A stretch of 64,000 bases of DNA from Planctomycetaceae bacterium (lineage in GTDB: Bacteria; Planctomycetota; Planctomycetia; Planctomycetales; Planctomycetaceae), in the NCBI GenBank assembly GCA_024742875.1, contig JANSXP010000009.1, positions 1 through 64,000 of the forward strand, read 5' to 3'. Within the stretch, counting starts at the first letter, position 1. The number at the start of each line of letters is the position of its first letter. The position numbers and the translations under genes were made by a program. Shown here piece by piece: positions 1-9,803 of this stretch. The notes under the pieces were generated by a model that was not told the origin of the DNA, ran no database searches, and worked only from the letters and a program-made list of their open reading frames with translations.

Positions 1-1304
1 ACTGGCTGCGCAATCCGGACATCGCTCCGGCCGAACTGCAGGAGGAGATCAAAGCCACCTGGGCTGTGATGAGCGAATTCGCGACAGAGCAGTTCGCCGG
101 TCGATTTCAAAACATCCTGTGGATCGGCATCGGAGGCTCAGGGCTGGGTCCCCAGTTGATGTATGACGCTCTGCGTGTTCCCGGCAAAACGCCGTCAATG
201 TACTTTTTCGACAACACGGACCCGTTTGGCTTTCAGCGATCACTTCAGGACATTGCCCACAACGGCGGACTGCAGCAAACGCTGACCGTGGTGGTCTCAA
301 AGTCGGGCGGCACTCCGGAAACGGCTAATGGCATGAAGGTCGCCATGGCAGAGTACGAGAAAGCGGGACTGAAGTTTGAGGACCACGCCGCGGCCGTCAC
401 GATGTCCGGCAGCAAACTGTTCAATCTCGCCGAATCATGGCTGCAGAGGTTCACGATCTGGGACTGGGTGGGAGGACGGACATCACTGTTCTCCGCCGTC
501 GGCCTTTTGCCAGCCGCTCTGCTGGGCTTCGACTCAGAGAAATTCATCGCCGGGGCCCGCGCCATGGATGATGCCACTCGCTCGGACGACCTGGCCACCA
601 ATCCCGCGTTGCAGCTGGCGGCCACCTGGTTTCACACCGTGGAAACCACGGGGCTCAAGAACATGGTGGTGCTGCCGTACTGCGATCGCATTTCCATGAT
701 GGCCAAGTACCTGCAGCAGCTGGTGATGGAGTCCATCGGCAAAGAAGGCAAAGGCATCTCTGTCTTTGGCAATAAAGGATCCACCGATCAGCACTCTTAC
801 ATTCAGCAGCTGCGTGACGGCTATAAGGACTTTTTTGCGGTGTTCCTGCGCGTGCTCGATCCGGAAGCGGACCACTGGGAAGTGGAGCCGGGGGTCACCG
901 CCGGTGATTATCTGATGGCCTTCCAGCGGGGCACAGCGCAGGCACTGAGTGAAACCGGACGCCCCTCGCTGTGTATCACCGTGGAACGATTCGACGAGTC
1001 GATTCTGGGAGCCCTGATCGCCCTGTTTGAACGCACGGTCGGTTATTACGGAGCCATGCTGGGCGTCAACTCCTATCACCAGCCTGGAGTGGAAGCCGGC
1101 AAGAAGGCAGCAGGCGCCGTGCTGGCCGCTCAGGCGGCGATTCTCAAACACGTTCCGGCCGATGTCAGTGCCCTCACCGATGACGCGGCCGCTCTGCGGG
1201 CGTTTGTGGACACGGTTCAGTCAGCGGAAGGCCTGGAGACACTCAGCGCCGAGTTCGTCACGGACCTTCTCCACCGATTTCAGGTCTGTGGACGTCTTCA
1301 ATAG
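1..1304 (+). CDS. pgi: Glucose-6-phosphate isomerase, 5' end cut by the window edge
   Basis: This enzyme interconverts glucose-6-phosphate and fructose-6-phosphate in the cytoplasm. The frame is open from base 3 (WLRNPDIAPAEL...), so the ORF-track start at 66 is internal and the N-terminus lies outside the window. Visible family motifs are the glycine-rich sugar-phosphate (SIS) motif IGIGGSGLGPQL, the phosphate-binding stretch VVSKSGGTPET, and the C-terminal signature YHQPGVEAGKK, which carries the conserved QxGVE..K. About 434 residues are present, most of the enzyme. It sits upstream of glgP and malQ on the same strand with a 275-bp gap, so it belongs to the same glucan/hexose neighbourhood but need not share their transcript. 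The family call is secure. Confidence 0.95.
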   Translation, partial: WLRNPDIAPAELQEEIKATWAVMSEFATEQFAGRFQNILWIGIGGSGLGPQLMYDALRVPGKTPSMYFFDNTDPFGFQRSLQDIAHNGGLQQTLTVVVSKSGGTPETANGMKVAMAEYEKAGLKFEDHAAAVTMSGSKLFNLAESWLQRFTIWDWVGGRTSLFSAVGLLPAALLGFDSEKFIAGARAMDDATRSDDLATNPALQLAATWFHTVETTGLKNMVVLPYCDRISMMAKYLQQLVMESIGKEGKGISVFGNKGSTDQHSYIQQLRDGYKDFFAVFLRVLDPEADHWEVEPGVTAGDYLMAFQRGTAQALSETGRPSLCITVERFDESILGALIALFERTVGYYGAMLGVNSYHQPGVEAGKKAAGAVLAAQAAILKHVPADVSALTDDAAALRAFVDTVQSAEGLETLSAEFVTDLLHRFQVCGRLQ

Positions 1305-1579
1305 ACGAACGACGCCCCTGCTGGCCATCCCGCTGCTGAAATCCGCCAAGGGAACCTGATGAGCGATTCTCCTCCCAGCCCCGGACAAAACCGCCCGCAT
1401 CGGCCTGTTTTGCCCGCGGGAATGTGAATTGCCGGGTCGGGATCGCCGGATCTACTAAAATTCGTGTGTAGCCCAGTTTGCCGACGCCCGATAAGCATTA
1501 ACGGTTAGGCAAAAAGTGCGCGTCACGTGCGCGCTGCCGGTTGATCTGCTCATCCTGTCTCGAACATCTGTGCTGACTC

Positions 1580-4033
1580 ATGAATCCAGTAACGTTTACC
1601 ACTGCTGACATCCTGAACAACTTCGACGATGAGATTGATCGACACCTGCGAATCACGCTTGGCTGTCACGCGGACAAAGTCGACAGCGACTATCTCGCCC
1701 GAGCGCTGATGATCGCTGTGCGTGATCGGCTCGTGCAGGCATGGAGCAACACTCAGGCCCGACAGACGGCGAATGCAAAACGGCAGGTGTATTATCTGTC
1801 TTTGGAATTTCTGATTGGCCGTTCGCTGTCCAATGCAGTCGCCAATCTGGACCTGGAAGACACCATTCGTCAGACGCTGCACAAGTACGGCGTGGAACTG
1901 GAAGAAGTGGCCAGCCAGGAACACGACGCGGGACTGGGCAACGGCGGACTGGGAAGACTGGCCGCCTGCTTTCTGGACAGCTGCGCTAACCTGCAGCTGC
2001 CCGTTGTGGGCTATGGGCTGCGATACGAATATGGCATGTTCCATCAGGAAGTAGAGAACGGCCGGCAGATTGAGAAACCAGATCACTGGCTGCGCAACGG
2101 CAATCCGTGGGAGCTGGAACGTCCCGACCACATGCGGCGTGTGCACTTTTACGGCCACACAGAACACTATCATGATCGTACCGGTCGGCCGAAGGTGCGC
2201 TGGGCCAACTCCCAGGACGTCCTGGCGATGCCCTTCGACATGCCGATTCCCGGCTACCGCAATGACACGGTCAACACGCTGAGACTCTGGAAGGCGACGG
2301 CCACCGACGAATTCGATCTGCAGGAATTCAACGCCGGCAGTTACACCGAAGCGGTCGCCGCCAAGAACATGGCGGAGCAGATCACGATGGTCCTCTACCC
2401 GAATGACTCCAGCGAAAACGGCAAGGAACTGCGTCTGAAGCAGCAGTACTTCCTGGTGTCGGCCAGCCTGCAGGACGTCATCTCCAACTGGGTGGACCGC
2501 CACGGCAATGACTTTACGGAATTTGGAGCCGCCAACTGTTTCCAGCTGAACGACACTCACCCGGCGTGTGCCGTTCCGGAACTAATGCGACTTCTGATGG
2601 ATGACTACGATTTTGAATGGGATGATGCCTGGAAGGTCACCCAGCAGTGCATGGCGTATACCAACCACACACTGCTGCCTGAAGCACTCGAACGCTGGTC
2701 GGTGGGACTGTTCAGCAATCTGCTGCCGCGCCTGATGGAGATTATCCACGAAATCAACAACCGCTTCCTGGTCAGTGTCGCGCAGATGTATCCCAGCGAC
2801 GAAGGCCTGCTGCGTCGTGTTTCGCTGATTGAAGACGGCGAGCATCCGCACGTGCGGATGGCCTACCTGGCGATCGTGGGCAGCTTTTCAGTCAACGGAG
2901 TGGCCGGCCTGCATACCGACCTGCTGAAGTCGGGCCTGTTTCGTGACTTTCACCAGATCTGGCCCAACAAATTCAACAACAAGACCAACGGTGTGACCCA
3001 GCGGCGATGGCTGGCGCACTGCAACCCGGCCCTTTCCAGTCTGCTGACTTCGCGGATCGGCGATGAGTGGATTACCCGACTGGAAAAAATTTCCGACATT
3101 CGGCCGTTTGCGGAAGAGGCCGATTTCCGCGCCGAATGGCGGGTCGCCCGACAGGAAAACAAACAGCGACTGATCGACTTTGTTGAGCAGGAAACGGGAA
3201 TCGTGATGATGCCTGAGGCGTTGTTTGACATTCAGGTTAAACGCATCCATGAATACAAACGGCAGTTGCTCAACGTGCTGCATGTGATTCATCTGTACGA
3301 TCGCATCCAGCGGGGCGACACGGTAGGCATGGTGCCACGCTGCGTGCTGATCGGGGGCAAAGCCGCGCCGGGCTACTATATTGCCAAACTGATTGTCAAA
3401 CTGATCAACAACGTGGCTCGCGTGGTTAATGTAGATGAGAAGTGCCAGAAACTTCTGAAGCTGATCTTCCTGCCCAACTACCGCGTGACCGCCATGGAAG
3501 TTATCTGCCCGGCAACCGAACTGTCGGAGCAGATTTCCACCGCTGGCAAAGAAGCATCCGGCACCGGAAACATGAAGTTCATGATGAACGGCGCTTTGAC
3601 AATCGGCACGCTGGACGGGGCAAATATCGAAATCCGTGAGAATACGGGCGACGAGAACTTTTTCCTGTTCGGCATGGACGCCGCTGAGGTGGCCCGATGT
3701 CGCGAGAACTACAACCCGGATGCCATCATCGCGGCCGACCCGCAGATCGACACCATCATGCGAATGCTCGAGGGTGGGCGTTTCAGCGCGGACGAGCCGG
3801 GGGTCTTCAGCGCACTCACTGAAGGCCTGCGAAATCCTTACGACTCGTGGCTGACCATTGCCGACCTGCGAAGCTTTATCGACGCTCAACAGCGAGTAAA
3901 TCAGGCGTACAAGGACCAGGACGCGTGGACTCGAATGAGCATCCTGAATACCGCATCCAGCGGCTGGTTTTCCAGTGACCGCACGATCAGTCAGTATGCG
4001 GACGACATCTGGAAGGTACAGCCAGTCAAATAG
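1580..4033 (+). CDS. glgP: Glycogen/starch/maltodextrin phosphorylase
   Basis: This cytoplasmic, pyridoxal-phosphate-dependent enzyme releases glucose-1-phosphate from alpha-1,4-glucan chains. At 817 residues it has the usual length for the family. The PLP-lysine region EASGTGNMKFMMNGALTIGT lies near residues 655-675, and the N-terminal block GLGNGGLGRLAACFLDS and the stretch VKRIHEYKRQLLN are also characteristic. The ATG at 1580 has no strong Shine-Dalgarno sequence in front of it, but the N-terminal sequence fits the family. malQ follows after about 90 bp on the same strand. This is the standard pairing, in which GlgP shortens outer chains and MalQ rearranges the limit dextrins. Whether the enzyme prefers glycogen or maltodextrin cannot be read from sequence. 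Confidence 0.96.
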   Translation: MNPVTFTTADILNNFDDEIDRHLRITLGCHADKVDSDYLARALMIAVRDRLVQAWSNTQARQTANAKRQVYYLSLEFLIGRSLSNAVANLDLEDTIRQTLHKYGVELEEVASQEHDAGLGNGGLGRLAACFLDSCANLQLPVVGYGLRYEYGMFHQEVENGRQIEKPDHWLRNGNPWELERPDHMRRVHFYGHTEHYHDRTGRPKVRWANSQDVLAMPFDMPIPGYRNDTVNTLRLWKATATDEFDLQEFNAGSYTEAVAAKNMAEQITMVLYPNDSSENGKELRLKQQYFLVSASLQDVISNWVDRHGNDFTEFGAANCFQLNDTHPACAVPELMRLLMDDYDFEWDDAWKVTQQCMAYTNHTLLPEALERWSVGLFSNLLPRLMEIIHEINNRFLVSVAQMYPSDEGLLRRVSLIEDGEHPHVRMAYLAIVGSFSVNGVAGLHTDLLKSGLFRDFHQIWPNKFNNKTNGVTQRRWLAHCNPALSSLLTSRIGDEWITRLEKISDIRPFAEEADFRAEWRVARQENKQRLIDFVEQETGIVMMPEALFDIQVKRIHEYKRQLLNVLHVIHLYDRIQRGDTVGMVPRCVLIGGKAAPGYYIAKLIVKLINNVARVVNVDEKCQKLLKLIFLPNYRVTAMEVICPATELSEQISTAGKEASGTGNMKFMMNGALTIGTLDGANIEIRENTGDENFFLFGMDAAEVARCRENYNPDAIIAADPQIDTIMRMLEGGRFSADEPGVFSALTEGLRNPYDSWLTIADLRSFIDAQQRVNQAYKDQDAWTRMSILNTASSGWFSSDRTISQYADDIWKVQPVK

Positions 4034-4126
4034 CGCTGGGCATTCGCCTGTTCCCGGGGCAGGTACCTCCAGTCCGCCGAGAATTTGTGGACCATTTTCA
4101 TTCTGTGTTTCGCATCGGAAGTTCGC

Positions 4127-5638
4127 ATGCGTCTGCCACGCTCATCCGGCATTCTGATGCCGGTGTTCAGCCTGCCGGCGTCGGGGGGGATCGGAGATCT
4201 TGGCCCGTGCGCCTATCGCTTCGTGGATTTCCTGCGGTCGGCGGGTCAGACCATCTGGCAACTGCTTCCACTGGGACCACCAGCCCTTGGCAACTCACCG
4301 TACAGCAGCTATTCGGCATTCGCCGGCAACCCGCTGCTGATTAGCCTGGAGACGCTCATTGAGCAGGGTTTGCTGCCGCAGGACTACCCTGTCGAGATCT
4401 CTGACCTGACCGATCAGATCAACTACGATCAGGTCGCCGCTCACAAACGACCGGCACTGCGACAGGCATTTGCCTGTTTCCAGGCAGGAGATTTCGCTGA
4501 ACTGGACGCAGCATTCGCCACATTTCGACAGGACAATGCCAGCTGGCTGGGCGACTTTGTGCTGTACGAAGCGCTGGTCGCAGACACCGGCAGCCCGGAC
4601 TGGTCCGCCTGGCCTGACGCACTGGTTCGGTATGAGCACGAGGCCATCTCTGCTGCCCGCGCCCGACTGACGTCACAGATGGAACAGTCCACATTTGAGC
4701 AGTTTCTGTTCCATCAGCAGTGGCAGCGTCTGAAGCAGTACGCCAACGCGGCAAACGTTCGACTGTATGGTGACATGCCAATATTCGTGGCCTGGGAAAG
4801 TGTCGACGTGTGGCGTCATCAGGACCTGTTTGAACTGGATGAGTCCGGCCGCCCCACGGTGGTTGCGGGAGTCCCGCCGGACTACTTCAGCGCGACCGGA
4901 CAGATGTGGGGCAATCCGCTGTATCGCTGGGATCGTCTGCAGGAAACCAATTTCGACTGGTGGCTGGCACGTCTGGAGCAGGCGTTTGCCGCCTTTGACA
5001 TTCTGCGTCTGGACCACTTTCGTGGCTTTGAATCGTACTGGGAAATTCCGGCGGACGCAGAAAACGCCATCCATGGCGTCTGGAAGCCGGGCCCGAAAAC
5101 GAGCCTGTTCGAGGCGGCCCGTGCACAATTCGGCCATGTGTGCATTGTCGCCGAGGACCTCGGACTGATCACCGAGCAGGTGCATCAGCTGCGCGACACC
5201 CTGAACTTTCCGGGTATGCGGGTCTTGCAGTTCGGATACGACTCTGTCGAAGACAACTACCATCGCCCGGAAGCCTGGCCGCCCCACAGCGTGGCTTATA
5301 CGGGAACGCACGATAATGAAACGGTGGCAGGCTGGTACCGACGACGCTGCGACGAAGGACTGGACAACAGCCTGTTGACCGGTTTGCTGCGCGACGACCA
5401 GCCGGTACACATGAGTCTGATTCAGGCAGTCATGATGTCGGCAGCAGACACAGTCGTGATCCCCGTGCAGGATCTCATCGGACTGGACAACGGGTCGCGG
5501 ACCAACACGCCTGGCGTCTCCGCGGGCAACTGGATTTTCCGCTGCACCAGTGAAGCACAGTACACGACACTGACAGACACACTGCGGCAGATGACGGTCC
5601 AGTCGGAACGCTCGAGCCGTCTCGATAACACCGACTGA
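4127..5638 (+). CDS. malQ: 4-alpha-glucanotransferase (amylomaltase)
   Basis: A GH77 enzyme that transfers alpha-1,4-glucan segments between maltooligosaccharides, making substrates that GlgP can attack. The GH77 hallmarks are present: SGILMPVFSLPASGGIGDLG at the N-terminus, ILRLDHFRGFESYWEIP with the nucleophile aspartate, the acid/base region IVAEDLGLI, and YTGTHDNETVAGWY. The near-C-terminal NTPGVSAGNWIFR is also typical. I chose ATG 4127 because the 14 residues preceding it in the ORF track (TTG at 4085) do not look like the family and GGAA lies just upstream of 4127. That gives 503 residues, a normal length for the short bacterial type. It probably shares a transcript with glgP. Confidence 0.94.
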   Translation: MRLPRSSGILMPVFSLPASGGIGDLGPCAYRFVDFLRSAGQTIWQLLPLGPPALGNSPYSSYSAFAGNPLLISLETLIEQGLLPQDYPVEISDLTDQINYDQVAAHKRPALRQAFACFQAGDFAELDAAFATFRQDNASWLGDFVLYEALVADTGSPDWSAWPDALVRYEHEAISAARARLTSQMEQSTFEQFLFHQQWQRLKQYANAANVRLYGDMPIFVAWESVDVWRHQDLFELDESGRPTVVAGVPPDYFSATGQMWGNPLYRWDRLQETNFDWWLARLEQAFAAFDILRLDHFRGFESYWEIPADAENAIHGVWKPGPKTSLFEAARAQFGHVCIVAEDLGLITEQVHQLRDTLNFPGMRVLQFGYDSVEDNYHRPEAWPPHSVAYTGTHDNETVAGWYRRRCDEGLDNSLLTGLLRDDQPVHMSLIQAVMMSAADTVVIPVQDLIGLDNGSRTNTPGVSAGNWIFRCTSEAQYTTLTDTLRQMTVQSERSSRLDNTD

Positions 5639-6123
5639 GCCATCGGCGCCAGCGAAAGTCGCTGAGCGAGAACGTCGGGCATTCTGATCAGCCCCAGCGG
5701 CGGCGAAGCGAACTGCAGGGCGGAAATGAATCGACCACACAGACCGCGCGGGACGACTCCTGTTCCCTCGTGCTCAAACACGGGATCCCGGGCGCGACCC
5801 CGTCAGAATTGGCGGGCCCCGACCGGGCTGCACGGCAGTTCCCCCAAAACTACTTGTGTCACCGCAGTGCGCCAAACGGTCATAGACAAACGGTCATAGA
5901 CAAACGGTCATAGACAAACGGTCATAGACAGACGGTCATAGACAGACGGTTGGGGAACGGAGGTTGGCAAACGGCATGTTATTGCGTCGCGAGCCGTATC
6001 GTGATGCGCGCTGAGTCGATCCGGACCAGATCATGCGGGCAGGGCAGTTCTGCTTTCGCATTGCTGCCAGCTCGTGTTAGACTGGTTGCCCCTCCTTCTG
6101 CCCGTTCACACGCGGAAACCACC
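5639..6123. other. Intergenic stretch between malQ and the PSD cytochrome gene
   Basis: No convincing gene is present; the ORFs here are shadows or the unsupported upstream extension of the next gene. A short perfect hairpin, cagcga-aag-tcgctg, lies at 5650-5664 just after the malQ stop but has no T-tract, so it is only a weak terminator candidate. The middle holds the 14-bp tandem repeat listed separately. The last 170 bp presumably carries the promoter of the gene starting at 6124, but I could not pick out convincing boxes. Confidence 0.6.
5873..5950. repeat. 14-bp tandem repeat, five units plus a partial copy
   Basis: The unit cggtcatagacaaa recurs with an exact 14-bp period: copies of cggt start at 5877, 5891, 5905, 5919, 5933 and 5947. 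The first units end in caaa and the last two in caga. There is no ORF across it. It may be a replication-slippage minisatellite; no function is evident. Confidence 0.95.
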
Positions 6124-8319
6124 ATGCCAGCTACCTGCTCTCAGTCAGTTTGTCGCCCCTGGCACACATCTCGACGCCGGGGCCCCCTGCTGAGCCCGCT
6201 GGCGGGCAGACTGATCGTGCTACTGTGCGTCACGGCCGTCACCAACACCAGTCGGGCGCATTTCAGTAGTCGGCCGCAGAGCGAGGACAACGTCGCCTCA
6301 CTGGTGCAGTCCAACTGCCTGCTGTGCCACGGCGAAGATGCGACGGAAGGCGACATTGATCTGCGGTCACTGACGGACTCCACGAGTGCTCCGGATGCCG
6401 ATCTGATCCGTCGGGTCATCAGAGTTCTTGACCTGCGTGAGATGCCGCCGGAAGACGAAGAGCAGCCATCGCCTGACGCACGCACCGCGGCTGTCTCCCA
6501 GCTGACGTCGCGACTGGAGATTCTCGTCGGGCAGGAAGCCGTGCAGACGGCCCCGATTCGTCGCATGAACCGCTTTCAGTATCATAACGCCGTGCAGGAC
6601 CTGTTTGATCTGAAGTGCATTGTTTACACGCTGCCCGAACGCATGATGCGGGAGCACGGCGGATACTTTCAGCCCGCTTCCGGCGTCATGCCCGAGAAGG
6701 TCATGGTGGGCAGTCGCCCATTGGGAAAGTCACAGATGATCGAGCCACGCCTCGCGGGTGTGGCCGCGTTTCCGCAGGACCTGCGAGCCGAACACGGCTT
6801 TGATAACCAGGGCGATCATCTGTCGCTGTCGCCGCTGCTGATGGAGGCATTTCTGAAACTGGGTCAGTCGATCACCCAAAGCAAAGACTTCGGCCCCCGC
6901 AACGTTGGCATCTGGAAGACCTTCTTTGACGCCCCGGCGAAGAACGAAGACGTGTCGCAGCAGGTCAGACAGCGGCTGCTGCCGTTTCTGCGGCGGGCCT
7001 TCCGAAGGCCGATTCGCGAAGCCACCGCCGAACGGTATGTGTCGTTTGTGGTAAAGCAGCTGGAGCAGGGCACGCCCTTCCCGGAGGCGATGAAGACCGT
7101 TGCCGCGGCCGTCATTTCTTCACCCCGTTTTCTGTATCTGTATTCTCCTGAGCGTTCGGGGGCCGAAGACAGTCAGCCGGACAACTTTGAACTGGCCGGT
7201 CGGCTGAGTTTTTTCCTGTGGGGCAGCATCCCCGATGACAGGCTGCTGGATCTGGCGGCGGACGGTCGACTCGCTCAGTCAGACGTACTGGACGACGAGT
7301 TTCGCCGGATGCTGCAGGACAGAAAACTGAAACGATTCTGCGACAGTTTTCCGGCTCAGTGGCTGCAGCTGGAACGCATCATTTCTTCGGTCCCTAATCG
7401 CAGCAAGTTCCCGCAGTTCTACTTTTCCAAGTATCGCGACAGCATGCACATGATGATGGAACCGCTGCTGCTGTTTGAAACAGTCCTGATTGAAAACCGA
7501 TCCGTGACGCAGCTGGTCGATCCGGACTTCAGCTATCGGTCCGTTTTGCTGGATGAGGCCTACGGCGATCTCAAAGTGGACCTGCGAGCTCAGAAAAAGA
7601 AGGGGGGCGGTTCCGTGACGCAGCTGCCGTTTTATCGCATTCCTATCAAAGATCGACGCACGGGCGGTGTCATCACCAACACGGCCGTGATGACGATGAC
7701 CTCCGGTCCGGAAAGAACGCAGCCCATCACCCGCGGAGCCTGGATCGCCACGGTGATCTTCAACAATCCTCCCGATCCTCCTCCGGCGGATGTGCCACCA
7801 CTCGGTGAGAAACCGGCAGACGGAGAAGAACATTTCACACTTCGGGAACGGCTCGCCGCGCACCGCGAACGATCCGATTGCCGCGGCTGTCACGAGCAGA
7901 TTGACCCACTGGGCTTTGCCCTGGAGAACTTTGATCCGGTCGGAGCCTGGCGGGACCGCTATGAGAACGATCGCGATATCGATATGGCGGGAACCCTGTT
8001 TCGTCAGCACACGTTTTCTGATGTGGTCCAGTTCAAGGATGCCATCATGCAGGAGAAGCATCGCTTTGCCGAAGCATTGGGCGGGCATCTGCTGCGATTT
8101 GCCCTTGGACGCCAGTTGACCGCGGCCGATGAACTGGCCGTCGGCCGCATCGCTGAGCAGGCGAAAAACGAAGACTATCGCCTGCACAGCCTGTTGCGGG
8201 CCGTTGTCCGCAGCCGACCGTTTCTGGCCGGAGAACTGGTGGCCGCGCCGACTGTGGCCCGGTCCGCCACTGACATCTCGCCGTCTGACACCGCCGGAAA
8301 TCCCCAAAGTTCCCCATAG
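6124..8319 (+). CDS. Planctomycete PSD/PSCyt cytochrome protein (DUF1592/DUF1588/DUF1585)
   Basis: A secreted or periplasmic protein with the domain order typical of the planctomycete family. After a hydrophobic export signal (LIVLLCVTAVTNTSRA) comes a PSCyt1-type haem site, CLLCHGEDATEGDI. A DUF1587-like stretch (RRMNRFQYHNAVQDLF), a DUF1595/1592 region (ELAGRLSFFLWGSIPDDRLL), a DUF1588 region with a second CxxCH (CRGCHEQIDPLGFALENF) and a C-terminal DUF1585 (LGGHLLRFALGRQLTAAD) follow. ATG 6124 is preferred to the track start at 5950 because the upstream residues are unlike a signal peptide. That gives 731 residues. The DUF1552 gene and a sulfatase follow on the same strand, suggesting one functional trio. 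The biochemical role of the family is unknown; electron transfer at the cell surface is an inference from the haem motifs. Confidence 0.9.
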   Translation: MPATCSQSVCRPWHTSRRRGPLLSPLAGRLIVLLCVTAVTNTSRAHFSSRPQSEDNVASLVQSNCLLCHGEDATEGDIDLRSLTDSTSAPDADLIRRVIRVLDLREMPPEDEEQPSPDARTAAVSQLTSRLEILVGQEAVQTAPIRRMNRFQYHNAVQDLFDLKCIVYTLPERMMREHGGYFQPASGVMPEKVMVGSRPLGKSQMIEPRLAGVAAFPQDLRAEHGFDNQGDHLSLSPLLMEAFLKLGQSITQSKDFGPRNVGIWKTFFDAPAKNEDVSQQVRQRLLPFLRRAFRRPIREATAERYVSFVVKQLEQGTPFPEAMKTVAAAVISSPRFLYLYSPERSGAEDSQPDNFELAGRLSFFLWGSIPDDRLLDLAADGRLAQSDVLDDEFRRMLQDRKLKRFCDSFPAQWLQLERIISSVPNRSKFPQFYFSKYRDSMHMMMEPLLLFETVLIENRSVTQLVDPDFSYRSVLLDEAYGDLKVDLRAQKKKGGGSVTQLPFYRIPIKDRRTGGVITNTAVMTMTSGPERTQPITRGAWIATVIFNNPPDPPPADVPPLGEKPADGEEHFTLRERLAAHRERSDCRGCHEQIDPLGFALENFDPVGAWRDRYENDRDIDMAGTLFRQHTFSDVVQFKDAIMQEKHRFAEALGGHLLRFALGRQLTAADELAVGRIAEQAKNEDYRLHSLLRAVVRSRPFLAGELVAAPTVARSATDISPSDTAGNPQSSP

Positions 8320-8411
8320 CAGGTCGCCGAATTCCGCTTCGCCAACAACAGACCAGCCGACGGCACCTGCCGACAACAACACGCGGCAACGACCGCAGGA
8401 GAATCACAATC

Positions 8412-9755
8412 ATGCCCGTAAACTCACGACGCAATTTTCTCCGTGGACTGGGAGGCGCCGCGCTGTCGCTGCCGTGGCTGGAAAGCGTGGCGGCTCACAC
8501 GTCGGCTGCCGCTCCACTCAAGATGGCCCATTACTACGTACCAATCGGCGTGGTTCGGCGTGGCTTTTTTCCCGGCGAAGCAAACGACGTCATTCCGAAG
8601 GGCAACCTGGGCAATGTGATGAAGTCCCTGGGGAAACAGGACCCCGACTTTCGTGTCGGCCCGCTGGAAACTCTCACACCCACGATGCAGCCACTGGAGA
8701 AGTTTCGTAACCGGATCAACCTCATCACCGGTATGGACCGCACATTTCAGCAGGGAACCGACGTGCATGCCCAGTGTGCTTCGTGTTATCTGAGCAGTGC
8801 TCGCCCCTACACAATTGAAGGCACCGCCTGGCCTCTGGCCCGCACCCTGGATCATATTGTTGCCGATCAGATCGGCGGCAACACGCCGTTTCCCACACTG
8901 GAGTTCAGTTGCAACAGTCACAAAGACAACAAAGAGTCGATCTACTTCGACAACATATCCTGGTATGGCACCGGGCATCTGGCTCCGTCAATTCGGGACC
9001 CGAGAAAGATGTATCGGCGGTTGTTTTCCACATCAGAAATTGATCGCTACCGGGACATCACCGACCTCGTGCTCGAAGACGCCAAAGTCCTGCAGCGGCA
9101 ACTGGGCAAATCTGATCGGCACAAATTTGAAGAGTACTTCGATTCGATCCGATCCATCGAAACTCAAATGGATCGTCTGGAACGCATGAAAGGGCGGCTG
9201 ACCAGCGTTGGCCTGGAAGAGCCACCGGAAGCCTATCTGCCTCGTGGTGAATACATTCGACTCATGGGCGACCTGATGGTTGTCGCCCTGCAAACCGGGC
9301 TCACGAACGTCGCGACGTTTATGGTGGGCCCGGAACGCTGGGACACCCCCTTCCTGTATGAGAGTCTGTTCGACAAACCGCGCAGTCACCACGGCATGTC
9401 ACACAATCAGACGAAGATGATTGATGACCTGCTGAAGGTGGATCGATTCCACATGGAGCAGTTTGTCTACATCATGAACAAGATGGATCAGATCGAGCAG
9501 GCAGACGGTCGCTCACTGCTGGACAACACTCTGCTGACCTATGGTTCCGGTCTGGGCGATGGCTCCACACACCAGTACAACGACCTGCCGATTATTGTGG
9601 CCGGCGGCGGACATCGTACGAAGTCGGGACAGCACATAAACATGCCTGAAGGCACCCCCCTGGCGAATCTGTGGCTGACCCAGGCGCGCCTTTGTGGCCT
9701 GAAACGGGATGCCTTTGCTGACAGCACCGGAACCATCGACTCGATCATCGCATAA
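8412..9755 (+). CDS. DUF1552 family protein, Tat-type signal
   Basis: A 447-residue member of the planctomycete/verrucomicrobial DUF1552 family, related to the sulfatase/alkaline-phosphatase-like DUF1501 group. The N-terminus PVNSRRNFLRGLGGAALSLP is a twin-arginine signal, so export of a folded protein is likely. Family features include KMAHYYVPIGVVRRGFFPG, the block NRINLITGMD, and the histidine-rich SHHGMSHNQTK, close to the HxxSHH motif used to define the family. CAGGAG lies about ten bases ahead of the ATG. It is 92 bp downstream of the PSD cytochrome gene and probably co-transcribed with it. The two families are recurrent neighbours in planctomycetes, but their joint function is not known. 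Confidence 0.9.
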   Translation: MPVNSRRNFLRGLGGAALSLPWLESVAAHTSAAAPLKMAHYYVPIGVVRRGFFPGEANDVIPKGNLGNVMKSLGKQDPDFRVGPLETLTPTMQPLEKFRNRINLITGMDRTFQQGTDVHAQCASCYLSSARPYTIEGTAWPLARTLDHIVADQIGGNTPFPTLEFSCNSHKDNKESIYFDNISWYGTGHLAPSIRDPRKMYRRLFSTSEIDRYRDITDLVLEDAKVLQRQLGKSDRHKFEEYFDSIRSIETQMDRLERMKGRLTSVGLEEPPEAYLPRGEYIRLMGDLMVVALQTGLTNVATFMVGPERWDTPFLYESLFDKPRSHHGMSHNQTKMIDDLLKVDRFHMEQFVYIMNKMDQIEQADGRSLLDNTLLTYGSGLGDGSTHQYNDLPIIVAGGGHRTKSGQHINMPEGTPLANLWLTQARLCGLKRDAFADSTGTIDSIIA

Positions 9756-9803
9756 TATCTCCACCCCAAATTTCCGAATCTTCTGTTGTTCACGACTGAT
9801 ACA

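Noticed and set aside
1550-2560. 336-residue minus-strand ORF
   Set aside because: Shadow of glgP, which is certain from its PLP and N-terminal motifs.
5873-5950. Possible CRISPR array
   Set aside because: The 14-bp repeats are head-to-tail without unique spacers, and no cas gene is near.
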